Of a DNA stretch of 39,364 nucleotides, positions 23,580 through 32,074 are shown in pieces. Each line of letters opens with the position of its first letter. Positions within the stretch are counted from its first letter, which is position 1. Under the pieces are notes generated by a model. It worked only from the letters and a program-made list of their open reading frames with translations. It was not told the DNA's origin and did not search any database. The position numbers and the translations under genes are program-made. The stretch spans positions 1 to 39,364 of the forward strand of contig DVLN01000134.1 in the NCBI GenBank assembly GCA_018715465.1, written 5' to 3'. This DNA is from Candidatus Faecivivens stercorigallinarum (GTDB lineage: Bacteria; Bacillota; Clostridia; Oscillospirales; Ruminococcaceae).

Positions 23580-24010
23580 TCGCTGCTGAGGCAATGCTGT
23601 TTCTGACCTCCTGTCTGCTTGGCGCGGCGCTCGGCGTGGTGTACGACCTTTTCCGCGCTGTCCGGCTGCTCTTCCCGCCAGGGGCTGCGCTCGCATTTGC
23701 TGAGGATGGCCTTTTCTTTGCAGTCGTCGGCGTCGCTGAGTTTGTCTTTTTTCTCAATCATACCTATGGACAGCTCAGAGGTTTTCTGCTGATCGGACAG
23801 GGACTTGGTTTTCTGATTTATTATCTGACGGCCGGCCGGGCGGTGTATTGCCTGATGCGGCGGCTTACACGATTGCTTAAAGGGATGGTTCGCTGGGTGT
23901 GTGGAAGAATTATTTGGATTGTGAATAAGATATGCAGAGAAAAAGTTAAAAAAACTGTTCAAATGGCCGAAAATCTGCAAAATGCTCCCGCATCGGCAAA
24001 ATCTACTTGA
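23576..24010 (+). CDS. yabQ: Sporulation membrane protein YabQ
   Basis: This 144-residue protein has an N-terminal hydrophobic segment (AMLFLTSCLLGAALGVVYDL) and two or three more up to residue 90, then a basic tail. The GVVYDLFRAVR stretch is characteristic of YabQ, an outer-forespore-membrane protein required for cortex formation. It overlaps yabP by 4 bases. A housekeeping promoter for the next gene overlaps its stop codon. Confidence 0.9.
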   Translation: MIAAEAMLFLTSCLLGAALGVVYDLFRAVRLLFPPGAALAFAEDGLFFAVVGVAEFVFFLNHTYGQLRGFLLIGQGLGFLIYYLTAGRAVYCLMRRLTRLLKGMVRWVCGRIIWIVNKICREKVKKTVQMAENLQNAPASAKST

Positions 24011-24035
24011 AAGTTTGATTTGCCCTGTGTATAAT
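24007..24035 (+). promoter_or_regulatory. Promoter of divIC
   Basis: TTGAAA (24007-24012), 17 bp, TATAAT (24030-24035), overlapping the end of yabQ and 40 bases before divIC. It lets the division gene be expressed outside sporulation. Confidence 0.85.
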
Positions 24036-24074
24036 AGAGTTAATTATTACTGATAGTGGGGGTTTGCTGTTTTG

Positions 24075-24365
24075 ATGAAGAGCAAAAAAAATCGGGTAAA
24101 CAGATTATTCGGAATAGCTGTTGGCGCTCTGGTTATTTATCTTGCGATTTCGTCAATGGTCCTGTATGTGGACATTACGTCCTATCAGAACAGGCTCGAT
24201 GATCTGACTCGTCAGTGCGAAGAACAGGAAATCGAAAACCAGCAGCTTGGCGCACGTATCGAAGAAGGCGCGGACTATGACTATGTCATCCGCACCGCCA
24301 GAGAGAAGCTCGGCCTCATCTTCCCGGAAGAACAGGTTTTTTATAACGCTTCCGGTAATCAGTAA
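24075..24365 (+). CDS. divIC: Septum formation initiator, DivIC/FtsB family
   Basis: This 96-residue bitopic protein has a basic N-terminus, one membrane helix at about 12-31, a coiled coil at 35-63 and the terminal AREKLGLIFPEEQVF motif of the family. It works with FtsL and DivIB at the division site. ATG 24075 is preferred to the TTG just before it; the ribosome site is a G-rich GTGGGGG about 12 bases upstream. Confidence 0.9.
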   Translation: MKSKKNRVNRLFGIAVGALVIYLAISSMVLYVDITSYQNRLDDLTRQCEEQEIENQQLGARIEEGADYDYVIRTAREKLGLIFPEEQVFYNASGNQ

Positions 24366-24394
24366 AATTTTTAAGGGAGGCAGCTTAGGGTTTT

Positions 24395-24919
24395 ATGCAG
24401 CTGGAAATTGGAAAGATCGTCGAAGGTACGGTCACCGGGATCACGAAGTTTGGCGCTTTCGTTGATCTTGGCGAGGGAAAAACCGGGATGGTTCATATCT
24501 CCGAGGTCGCGCCTACTTACGTCAAGGAGATTACCGACTATCTGACGCAGGGACAGACCGTCAAGGTGCGTATCCTTTCGATCGCTCCTGATGGGAAAAT
24601 CGGTCTGTCGGTCAAACAGGCGATGGAGAATCCTCCCCAGGATCGGCCCCGCCGTCCCCGTACGGATTCCCGTGATCAGAGCCAGGGACACCGGGAAGGC
24701 CGTCCTGCAGGCAGACCTGCGTTTAAAAAGGACAGCGGCTTTGCCAATGCGCCCCGTGACTGGAACAGTGTGCCCAAAAACTCCGGGAGCAAGGATTTTG
24801 AGGATATGCTCTCGAAATTTATGGCGCGCAGCGATGAGAAAATTTCCGACCTCAAGCGCAATACCGACGGTAAGCGCGGGAGCTTTGGCCCTCGCCGCGG
24901 CGGTAAACAGCAGGGTTGA
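24395..24919 (+). CDS. yabR: S1-domain RNA-binding protein (YabR-like)
   Basis: This 174-residue protein has an S1 domain at residues 3-75 (GKIVEGTVTGITKFGAFVDL, GMVHISEVA, VKVRILSIAPDGKIGLSVK) followed by a basic, disordered tail rich in R, G, P and K. YabR-type proteins follow divIC in Bacillus and Clostridia and bind RNA or ribosomes. GGGAGG lies 15 bases before the ATG, longer than usual. It ends the cluster and is followed by a terminator. Confidence 0.9.
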   Translation: MQLEIGKIVEGTVTGITKFGAFVDLGEGKTGMVHISEVAPTYVKEITDYLTQGQTVKVRILSIAPDGKIGLSVKQAMENPPQDRPRRPRTDSRDQSQGHREGRPAGRPAFKKDSGFANAPRDWNSVPKNSGSKDFEDMLSKFMARSDEKISDLKRNTDGKRGSFGPRRGGKQQG

Positions 24920-24952
24920 TGTCGTTTTTTAGTGGATGATTTTAGAAATAAG

Positions 24953-24985
24953 AGCAGGCAGATTCTTTTTCTGTCTGCTTTTTTT
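24953..24985 (+). terminator. Terminator of the yab cluster
   Basis: AGCAGGCA pairs with TGTCTGCT (one G-T wobble), followed by a run of seven T. Confidence 0.88.
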
Positions 24986-25000
24986 GGATTTTTGCATGTA

Positions 25001-25040
25001 AAAACCGCCGGAAAGAGGAGAGCCTCTTTTCGGCGGTTTT
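25001..25040 (-). terminator. Terminator of the DUF134-NifX gene (possibly bidirectional)
   Basis: An 18-base arm (AAAACCGCCG then AAAGAGG) pairs with its partner at 25023-25040 with one G-T wobble. On the minus strand it is followed by TTTTT. It lies 20 bases after the stop codon. Confidence 0.9.
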
Positions 25041-25060
25041 GTCCATATGGCAGAATCTGA

Positions 25061-25855
25061 TCAGTTGCCGCTGTGGCAGTTGTTGCCGTGGCAGCCGTTT
25101 TTGTTTTCACCGCAGTGATGTTCACCGCAGGAGTGGCCCTCGCCATGGTCGTGATGGTTGCAGTGGACGTCAGGATTATACAGCAGCTTGCCTTCGACCA
25201 GCGCCTGCACTGCTTCATCTGCGCTGCCCTGGACGCCTCCGAACAGCTGGATGCCAGCCTGTGCCAGTGCGTTCTGTGCGCCTGCGCCGATGCCGCCGCA
25301 GATCAGCGCGTCAACGCCGCCCTGTGCAAGCAGCCCTGCAAGTGCGCCATGTCCGCTGCCGTTGGTTCCGATGACCTGGGAAGAGACGATCTTGCCGTCC
25401 TCAATGTCATACAGCTTGAACTGAGCGGTGTGGCCAAAATGCTGGAAGATGTTGCCGTTTTCATAAGTTACTGCGACTCTCATATCTGTTTCTCCTTTTC
25501 CTTTCAATGTCGTATCATCCGGGAGGTGGGAAGCCCTGCGGCACCCGCCGCAGCGCATTTCTCCTCCGTCGCACAACCGGTAATTTCCGCCGGTAATCTC
25601 AAGCGGGCGGCCGTTGACAAGGCAGTCCGCCAGCTTATACCGTGCCGACTGATAGATCTCGGTAACAGTTGTCCGGGAAATCTGCATCTGTCGGGCAGCC
25701 TCCTCATGGGTGTGCCCCTTCAGGTCGATCAGCCGGATGACCTCATATTCATCCAGCGTCAGCAGCACCCTGTCTCCGCCTGCGATGCCGCAGGGGATGA
25801 ACTGATCGTAAGCTGGTTCAGTACAGACCCGTCTGCTCCGGGTAGGTCTTGCCAT
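25061..25855 (-). CDS. DUF134 DNA-binding protein fused to a NifX/NifB-type cofactor-binding domain
   Basis: This 264-residue protein is a fusion. Residues 1-110 are DUF134, with a sigma-like helix-turn-helix (HTHEEAARQMQISRTTVTEIY, about 48-68) and cysteines including RCGGC. Residues 125-235 are a dinitrogenase iron-molybdenum cofactor-binding domain (MRVAVTYENGNIFQHFGHT, ALICGGIGAGAQNAL). The last 30 residues are rich in His and Cys (HHDHGEGHSCGEHHC), probably metal-binding. ATG 25855 follows AAAGGAGGCGG. Inside the gene AAGGAG precedes ATG 25483 in frame, so a separate 140-residue cofactor-domain protein may also be made. It is probably a metal- or redox-responsive regulator. Nitrogen fixation is not implied. 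Confidence 0.88.
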   Translation of the reverse strand: MARPTRSRRVCTEPAYDQFIPCGIAGGDRVLLTLDEYEVIRLIDLKGHTHEEAARQMQISRTTVTEIYQSARYKLADCLVNGRPLEITGGNYRLCDGGEMRCGGCRRASHLPDDTTLKGKGETDMRVAVTYENGNIFQHFGHTAQFKLYDIEDGKIVSSQVIGTNGSGHGALAGLLAQGGVDALICGGIGAGAQNALAQAGIQLFGGVQGSADEAVQALVEGKLLYNPDVHCNHHDHGEGHSCGEHHCGENKNGCHGNNCHSGN

Positions 25856-25874
25856 TGGTCCGCCTCCTTTCATC

Positions 25875-25896
25875 ATTACCGACATATGTCGATAAT
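25875..25896. promoter_or_regulatory. Palindromic operator candidate at the DUF134-NifX promoter
   Basis: A 22-bp near-perfect inverted repeat (ATTACCGACAT at 25875-25885, followed by its complement ATGTCGATAAT; one mismatch) centred on ACATATGT sits just downstream of the -10 box. This is the usual place for a repressor site, and autoregulation by the DUF134 helix-turn-helix is the simplest guess. Confidence 0.65.
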
Positions 25897-25897
25897 G

Positions 25898-25926
25898 ATT
25901 ATAGTCCTCTTTTCCAGTTTTGTCAA
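25898..25926 (-). promoter_or_regulatory. Promoter of the DUF134-NifX gene
   Basis: Perfect consensus on the minus strand: TTGACA (25926-25921), 17 bp, TATAAT (25903-25898). Confidence 0.92.
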
Positions 25927-25956
25927 GGGCATATCTCATCATTTATCCGGCGAAAA

Positions 25957-25990
25957 AACAGCCTGCACCGTTTTTGCGGTACAGGCTGTT
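25957..25990 (-). terminator. Terminator of the GGDEF/EAL gene
   Basis: AACAGCCTG/CAGGCTGTT with inner ACCG/CGGT form the stem; on the minus strand it is followed by TTTTTT. It begins 2 bases after the stop codon. Confidence 0.9.
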
Positions 25991-25992
25991 GG

Positions 25993-28900
25993 TTAAGGCT
26001 GAGACATCAGGTCCTGATAAAAACTGAACTGGTTCTTTCCGTTTTTCTTGCTCTGATAGAGGGCTGCGTCCGCCTGCCGGAGCGAAAGGTTATAACTAAA
26101 ATTCTCCGGTGAAACGATGGTGGCTCCGGCGCTGCCCGACAAGGGCATTCTGTCTGATTGCAGCCGGTTGAGCATCCGGGTGAGCTGCTGACTGAGCAGC
26201 GAAAGCTGACTGTTTGGGGTGAAGATCAGAAACTCATCCCCGCCCAGTCTGCCGATACAGCTGTCCGGTCCGAAACTGTCCAGCAGCAGACCGGACACCC
26301 GCCGCAGCGCCTCATCACCCTTGAGGTGGCCCATTTCATCGTTGATGCTCTTGAAATTGTCAATATCCATCAGCATCAACATACCGCAGGGGGCGTCAAT
26401 ACTGCTGCGGACATGGTTGGTAACGACCTTTTCAAAAGCGGTGCGGTTGTAGATGCCGGTCAGCGGGTCATGGCTGGCGGCGCGGAGCTGTTGATCTTCT
26501 CGTTCCTTACGGGCGTTGATATCCCGCAGACAGAGCAGGCCATAGACATTCTGGGTGACTTCTTCCTTGAAAACGTGCATGACCAGTTCTACCCAGCACA
26601 GCCGGTTGCGGACCGGCCGGCGGTAACACAGCCGGACGGGCTGTCCTTTTTCGATGACCCTCTGCCACCCTTCCGGGGTACGGCAGCTTCGGAAGACAGC
26701 AAGTTCTTCCGGGCTGACCAGTGATTCCAGCCGTTCGGCAAGGATGTCGATAAAGTCCCGGCTGGTGTGCAGGTAATCCTGCCGGTAGCTTTCCCAGATA
26801 CCGCCCGCAACTTTCAGCTGACCGCTTTCCATATCGACCTCTGCATAGCCGATCGACTCGGACAGCATCGCCTGATAGAACCGGGACAGCCGCATATTTT
26901 CCAGCTCAAGTGAACGTTCCCGTCCGACCGGTTCCAGCGTGACGACAACGGTGTCCAGGTCCTGTTGGGCGGTGCCGGGGTGGCGCAGAAGCAGGTGGTA
27001 CCATTTGTAGCTTCCCGTGCGGGACTTAAGCAGGATCTCCGGCAGGCTGGCCTCGGATTTGACCCGGACGCGGGAAAAGGTATCAATAAACCGCTGCTGG
27101 AAATGTGGGTGGACGATCTCGTCACGGATCCAGCTGCCTGGAAAATCCGCTTCGTGCAGCTGGTCTCCGGCAATCAGCGTTCGGTCGGTGTGGAAAAAGA
27201 TGGTGTGATTCAGTTCATTGTATTCAAAGATATCCCGCTGGTGGATATCCGGCAGGAACTTGGGGCGTTGAATGTTGCTGATGATCCGGTGGTAGCCGCG
27301 CAGCAGGGTTTTGCCCTCTTTATTGGTCCAGCGCTTGCCGGTGCATCGGACGACAACCTCACCGTCGGTCGGATGTTTCCAGGTATATTCCAGCTGGACA
27401 ATTTCCCCTGTGCGCAGCATTGTTTCGATTGCCTGACTGACATAGTGGTAGTAACCATCATTGATCCGGTTGTACCAGAACTGGTAGCATTCCTCCGGGC
27501 TGGGGGTTTCCCGGATGCCCATGACCCGCAGCATCGTATTGTCGGCCAGCATACGGCTTCCATTCGGGCCGTCCGTGTCGATGATCCACAAGCCGATTCC
27601 AATTTGTTCCGGGATGTCCCAGAACTGATAGTCGAACAGATGGCTGAGCCGTTGTTCGCTCCGTTTTTTGCGAACGGCGCTGAGCAGAAAGCTGGACAGA
27701 ACCCGCAGGTAGCCGTCGTCATGAATGAAGTGCCGCGGGTTGTCCACCCCGATAAATCCCAGCAGCTGTCCGCCCAGAAAAAGCGGGGAAGCAATCAGCC
27801 GGGAGATATCCTGTGCCATCAGTACCTGGTATTCCTGTGGGCTGACGTTTTTGAGCAGCTCAGGGTTGTAGATGATGACCGACTCGTTCTGCCTGAACAG
27901 CTCCAGCCAGCGATGTACCACCTTTTCAGGAACCTTCATCAGATTTTGCTGTTGTGGGATCACGTCGTCACTGCGGCACCATTCATAGGTGTTGTTCCAA
28001 CAAGACGGGTCCTGCGGGTCCGGCTGGAAGATATAGGAGCGGTCGGCCTGGTAGGATTCGCCGACCGTTTCCAGTATCCACCGGACGGTCGTCTCATAAT
28101 CTCCGTCCTCCGGCAGCATCCGGGTATAATCGACGATCTTTCGTGCAAAGGTCAGCTGTTCCTGGACTTCCCGGCTGACAATCTCGTTCTTGGTGATGTC
28201 CATTGCGATTTCCAGACGTGCCTGCCGGCCCTGAAATTCGATCAATTTATCCTTGAGCAGGAAATGCCGTTTGCAGTATTCGTTTTCACGTTCCCAGACA
28301 GTAAACTCGTTGGTGTTGAGAAACTGGTTGTTGCAGAAGGTACAGGGTTGATTGCGTCCCTGCAGCACCTCGTAGCATTTTCGCCCCCTGAAGTCTCCGC
28401 AGCCCATCAGCTTCTGTCCCGCTGGATTCAGGTAGTACAGCTCGTAGCTGTGCGGGTCGCTGACATAGATGATATCGTCGGCCGACTGCATAATTGCGCG
28501 AATAATCTGGTCTTCTCCCCAGTAGTTGGAGGTGGAGAGGGGAATTCTGGGGTGGGAAAGCCGCATCTGGCTGATCCTTTCCGCCCGCTTCCGTAGCACG
28601 GGGGCGTCGCCTTCCAGCCATTGGGCTGAAAACTCCTGGGCGGTGCAGGGCTTGCCGAACAGAAATCCCTGAAGCAGTCCGGGATGCAGCTTTTCCAGCG
28701 TATCCAGTTCTTCCTGCTGTTCCACCCCTTCACAGCAGATGCGGATGTGGCTGACACGCGCCAGCTCAAACATATTGCTCAGCAGCCGGTAGTTGTAGGC
28801 ACTGTTGTGGATATTGCTGACAAATGAACGGTCGATTTTGATTTCGTCAATCTCCATCTCCTTGAGCCGTCCAAGGCTGGAATAACCGGTGCCGAAGTCG

Positions 28901-30240
28901 TCGACCGAGATGGAGATGCCGCATCGTTTCCACTGCCGGAAGATGTCGTTCAGATAGGGATAGTCATGCAGCTGCATGCTTTCGGTGACTTCGATGGTCA
29001 GCGCACTGCCCGGCAGTCCGCTTTCCCGCAGCGCATGCAGCACCTCGCCGGTGATATTTTCCTCGCACAGCTGGGTATATGACATATTGACGCTGACCGT
29101 CAGTTCAGGGCAGTATTTTCTCCAGATGCCGCACTGCCGCAGCGCTTCCCGCAGAACCCAGATCCCGACTTCACGGATTAAACCACTCTGTTCCAGCATT
29201 GGGATAAACTCAGCGGGGGAGATATCTCCGCGGTTGGGGGAATGGTAGCGCAGCAGCACTTCGCACCCTTGCAGCGCGTAGCTGCCGGAGCGGACCTGCG
29301 GCTGGTAACAGACCGTAAACCCGGAAAACCCTTCCCGCACACTCTTTTTCAGGTCTTCTCGCACCTCCAGCATTGCCAGATCCTTTTCATAGTCTTCCGC
29401 TGAGAAAAACCACAGGATATTCCGGCCGCTTTTTTTGGCATTGTCCAGCGAGTTTTCAGCATACTGGTAGAGGGTCTCGGCGTCGGGAATAATGTACTCA
29501 CGAAAGGGGACACACCCGCCTGACAGGGCACATTGTCCGTTGAGTCGCTGCTGTAACTGTAAAAAGGTTTCTTCTACCTGCTGACGGCTGCTGCCGGTCA
29601 GACAGACACAGAATTTTCCTCCGTTTACGCGATAGACCCTTATTCTGCCGCCCGTCAGATCCTCAAGTGCGTGGCAGACCTTTTTGAGCAGCTGGTCGCC
29701 CGCCTGGCGGCCTTTGTGGATATTGACCGATTTGAGGTTGTCTACTCCCACCAGCAGCAGATAGCCGTCGGTATTGTTGCGCAGCATCTCCGAGACGTCC
29801 GCCCGCAGGGTGTCCATTAAAAATGCCCCGGTCAGCTGGTCCAGCTTGCCTTTGAAGATGGTATCGGAGATCCGTCCGATCATCCACATCGGTACCCCTT
29901 CAGGGGAAAGGCTGCTTTTGCCCCGGCAGCTGATCCAGACCAGTTCGCCGTTTCGGTTGACCAGGCGGTAGACCAGGTTGTGCAGCTGAAGCTCGCCCCG
30001 CTGGATACGTTCCAGCTGTTCGGCCAGTTCCGGCAGGTCGGGCGGATAGACAATCCGCATCCAGTCTGAGAGGGTACAGCTGGTTGCCCCTGTCTGCAGC
30101 AGATCATATTTTAAATTAATCTTTTCCGACAGGTGCAGCTGCTGGGCCTGGATGTCCCAAAGGAAAAAATAGTCGTCCGAACTTTCGCTCAGAAAGTTAA
30201 GCATACTGTGATATAATTCGATTGTTTTATTAATCTCCAT
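25993..30240 (-). CDS. Large multidomain c-di-GMP signalling protein (PAS, degenerate GGDEF, EAL, PAS, GAF, PAS, GGDEF)
   Basis: This 1,415-residue protein has no evident membrane helix. In order: PAS-like about 10-125; a GGDEF-fold domain about 130-290 whose active motif is replaced by NGGKF; an EAL domain about 300-550 with EVLLR in place of EALLR but with SVNMSYTQL, EVTES, DDFGTG and KIDRSFV kept; PAS with a Cys-containing segment about 585-720; GAF about 725-890; further PAS-like regions; and a C-terminal GGDEF domain with RLGGDEF at about 1330. It could both make and break c-di-GMP, with several small-molecule sensors. Start 30240 follows AAGGAAG by 6 bases; an earlier TTG has no such site. 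It is monocistronic. Confidence 0.9.
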   Translation of the reverse strand: MEINKTIELYHSMLNFLSESSDDYFFLWDIQAQQLHLSEKINLKYDLLQTGATSCTLSDWMRIVYPPDLPELAEQLERIQRGELQLHNLVYRLVNRNGELVWISCRGKSSLSPEGVPMWMIGRISDTIFKGKLDQLTGAFLMDTLRADVSEMLRNNTDGYLLLVGVDNLKSVNIHKGRQAGDQLLKKVCHALEDLTGGRIRVYRVNGGKFCVCLTGSSRQQVEETFLQLQQRLNGQCALSGGCVPFREYIIPDAETLYQYAENSLDNAKKSGRNILWFFSAEDYEKDLAMLEVREDLKKSVREGFSGFTVCYQPQVRSGSYALQGCEVLLRYHSPNRGDISPAEFIPMLEQSGLIREVGIWVLREALRQCGIWRKYCPELTVSVNMSYTQLCEENITGEVLHALRESGLPGSALTIEVTESMQLHDYPYLNDIFRQWKRCGISISVDDFGTGYSSLGRLKEMEIDEIKIDRSFVSNIHNSAYNYRLLSNMFELARVSHIRICCEGVEQQEELDTLEKLHPGLLQGFLFGKPCTAQEFSAQWLEGDAPVLRKRAERISQMRLSHPRIPLSTSNYWGEDQIIRAIMQSADDIIYVSDPHSYELYYLNPAGQKLMGCGDFRGRKCYEVLQGRNQPCTFCNNQFLNTNEFTVWERENEYCKRHFLLKDKLIEFQGRQARLEIAMDITKNEIVSREVQEQLTFARKIVDYTRMLPEDGDYETTVRWILETVGESYQADRSYIFQPDPQDPSCWNNTYEWCRSDDVIPQQQNLMKVPEKVVHRWLELFRQNESVIIYNPELLKNVSPQEYQVLMAQDISRLIASPLFLGGQLLGFIGVDNPRHFIHDDGYLRVLSSFLLSAVRKKRSEQRLSHLFDYQFWDIPEQIGIGLWIIDTDGPNGSRMLADNTMLRVMGIRETPSPEECYQFWYNRINDGYYHYVSQAIETMLRTGEIVQLEYTWKHPTDGEVVVRCTGKRWTNKEGKTLLRGYHRIISNIQRPKFLPDIHQRDIFEYNELNHTIFFHTDRTLIAGDQLHEADFPGSWIRDEIVHPHFQQRFIDTFSRVRVKSEASLPEILLKSRTGSYKWYHLLLRHPGTAQQDLDTVVVTLEPVGRERSLELENMRLSRFYQAMLSESIGYAEVDMESGQLKVAGGIWESYRQDYLHTSRDFIDILAERLESLVSPEELAVFRSCRTPEGWQRVIEKGQPVRLCYRRPVRNRLCWVELVMHVFKEEVTQNVYGLLCLRDINARKEREDQQLRAASHDPLTGIYNRTAFEKVVTNHVRSSIDAPCGMLMLMDIDNFKSINDEMGHLKGDEALRRVSGLLLDSFGPDSCIGRLGGDEFLIFTPNSQLSLLSQQLTRMLNRLQSDRMPLSGSAGATIVSPENFSYNLSLRQADAALYQSKKNGKNQFSFYQDLMSQP

Positions 30241-30287
30241 AGGCAGCTTCCTTGCATCCTCTGTTGAAAAATCTGTATACAAAAAAA

Positions 30288-30316
30288 ATTATAACATATT
30301 TTTGCCAATTTGAACA
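30288..30316 (-). promoter_or_regulatory. Probable promoter of the GGDEF/EAL gene
   Basis: Minus-strand TATAAT (30293-30288) with TGTTCA (30316-30311) 17 bp upstream; the -35 is poor. Confidence 0.55.
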
Positions 30317-30338
30317 GTCAGCTTTTCCGTGATGATAC

Positions 30339-30384
30339 AAAACCGGCGCCCCTGAGCCAGAATCAGCCCAGAAGCACCGGTTTT
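30339..30384 (-). terminator. Terminator of pncB
   Basis: Two 19-base arms (30339-30357 and 30366-30384) pair throughout if G-U pairs are allowed in the minus-strand RNA, with AAAACCGG/CCGGTTTT at the base and a T-rich exit. Confidence 0.85.
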
Positions 30385-30409
30385 CAGCAGAATATAAATT
30401 GTAAAACAG

Positions 30410-31861
30410 TTATCCCTGGAAGGATTTGAGCAGCTCATGTTTGGAATTCCACAGCTTCTCCGACAGGTCGACATAGTACCGGTGGGGATTCTCAAACCGC
30501 TTGACCTCTTCCCACAGGTGGTCGATCTGGTCTTTGCAGTAAGCCTTGATTTCCTCGATGTCCGGCAGGTCATAGACACATTCGCCGTCCCTGAATACCT
30601 CAACCAGCATCGGCCGGATGTCGACATCGGTAAAGGTTTTGGATTTCCAGGTGTTGACCGGGTCGAACATCGTGATCGGCCCCTCGGTCGGGACATTTTC
30701 GTCCGACATCGCGATATAGTCTGCGACTGCTTCATGGTCATCCTTCTTGTAAAGGCGATAGACCATCTTCTTATTGGGAGTGGTGATCTTTTCAGCCGTT
30801 TCAGACAGCTTGATCCGCGGCTGGAGAACGCCGTTTTCGTCCTCGACCGCAACCAGCTTGTAGACCCCGCCGAAGACCGGGTCGGACTTGGAGGTGATCA
30901 GGTTCTCGCCGACGCCGAACGAATCCACCTTTGCCCCCTGCAGCAGCAGGTCGCGGATCAGGTACTCGTCCAGCGAGTTGGACGCGACGATGGTGCAGTC
31001 GGGGTATCCTGCCGCATCCAGCATCTTGCGGGCTTTCTTGGACAGATAGGCGATATCGCCCGAGTCGATGCGGACCCCTTTGGGACGGTAGCCCATCGGA
31101 GCGAGCACTTCATCAAAAACTTTGATTGCATTGGGAATACCGGATTTAAGAACGTTATAGGTGTCGACCAGCAGCGTACAGCTGTCAGGATAGGTTTCGG
31201 CATAGGCCTTGAACGCGTCATATTCAGTCGGGAACATCTGTACCCAGCTATGGGCAATCGTCCCCAGCGCAGGGATTTTGTATTCCCGGTCGGAGATCGC
31301 GCAGGCAGTGCCGGAGCATCCGCCGATATAAGCTGCGCGGGCACCTAAGACTGCCGCGTCATAGCTCTGCGCACGGCGGGAACCGAATTCCATAACCGGA
31401 CGGCCCTGTGCTGCGCGGCAGATACGGCTTGCCTTGGTGGTGACCAGCGACTGAAAGTTGATCGACAGCAGTACCATTGTTTCGATCAGCTGTGCCTGAA
31501 GGACAGGGCCTTCGACGATGACGACCGGTTCATTCGGGAAGATCGGGGTGCCTTCCTTCATTGCCCAGACGTTGCAGCTGAAGCGGAAGTTTTGGAGGTA
31601 TGTGAGGAATTCTTCACTAAACAGGTTTTTGGCCCGCAGGAATTCGATATCCTCGGCCGAAAAGTGGAGGTTTTTCAGGTAGCCGACCAGCTGTTCCAGT
31701 CCGGCAAAGATCGCAAAGCCTGCCTGATCAGGGATTTTGCGGAAGAACATATCAAATACCGCGCGTTTGTCCTGGACGCCTTCCCGGATATATCCGTTGC
31801 CCATCGTCAGTTCGTAAAAATCGACCAGCATTGTCAGGTTGCGGTTGTTGCTCCAATCCAT
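30410..31861 (-). CDS. pncB: Nicotinate phosphoribosyltransferase
   Basis: The enzyme converts nicotinate and PRPP to nicotinate mononucleotide for NAD salvage. The 483 residues match the long bacterial form: LTMLVDFYELTMGNGY start, FEMxFR-like FDMFFRKIP, MEFGSRRAQSYDAAVLGARAA, the TIAHSWVQ motif with its catalytic His, GVRIDSGDI and FGVGENL. ATG 31861 follows AAAGGACG by 9 bases. It has its own promoter and terminator. Confidence 0.95.
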   Translation of the reverse strand: MDWSNNRNLTMLVDFYELTMGNGYIREGVQDKRAVFDMFFRKIPDQAGFAIFAGLEQLVGYLKNLHFSAEDIEFLRAKNLFSEEFLTYLQNFRFSCNVWAMKEGTPIFPNEPVVIVEGPVLQAQLIETMVLLSINFQSLVTTKASRICRAAQGRPVMEFGSRRAQSYDAAVLGARAAYIGGCSGTACAISDREYKIPALGTIAHSWVQMFPTEYDAFKAYAETYPDSCTLLVDTYNVLKSGIPNAIKVFDEVLAPMGYRPKGVRIDSGDIAYLSKKARKMLDAAGYPDCTIVASNSLDEYLIRDLLLQGAKVDSFGVGENLITSKSDPVFGGVYKLVAVEDENGVLQPRIKLSETAEKITTPNKKMVYRLYKKDDHEAVADYIAMSDENVPTEGPITMFDPVNTWKSKTFTDVDIRPMLVEVFRDGECVYDLPDIEEIKAYCKDQIDHLWEEVKRFENPHRYYVDLSEKLWNSKHELLKSFQG

Positions 31862-31985
31862 GTTGACTCGTCCTTTCCATATCACCAATCGCCGGTCGTT
31901 TGAGCGGACAGCCGGACGGTGGGATGCCGGGCGGCTGCGGAAAACAGCGGCTGAAAAAGGTGTCTTGACAGCTTAGTTTGAAAAT

Positions 31986-32014
31986 ATTATACACGTTTTA
32001 CCTTTAATTTGCAA
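31986..32014 (-). promoter_or_regulatory. Promoter of pncB
   Basis: Minus-strand TTGCAA (32014-32009), 17 bp, TATAAT (31991-31986), with a leader of about 120 bases. Confidence 0.82.
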
Positions 32015-32074
32015 TCCCTTTTTCGGCTGGCGGCAGGGAAGTTTGCCGGGGTGGGAAGACAAATTTTGTACAAA

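Noticed and set aside
26965..28596. 543-codon frame opposite the GGDEF/EAL gene
   Set aside because: Antisense shadow of a GC-rich gene; no ribosome site, promoter or recognisable domain, while the opposite strand encodes clear domains.
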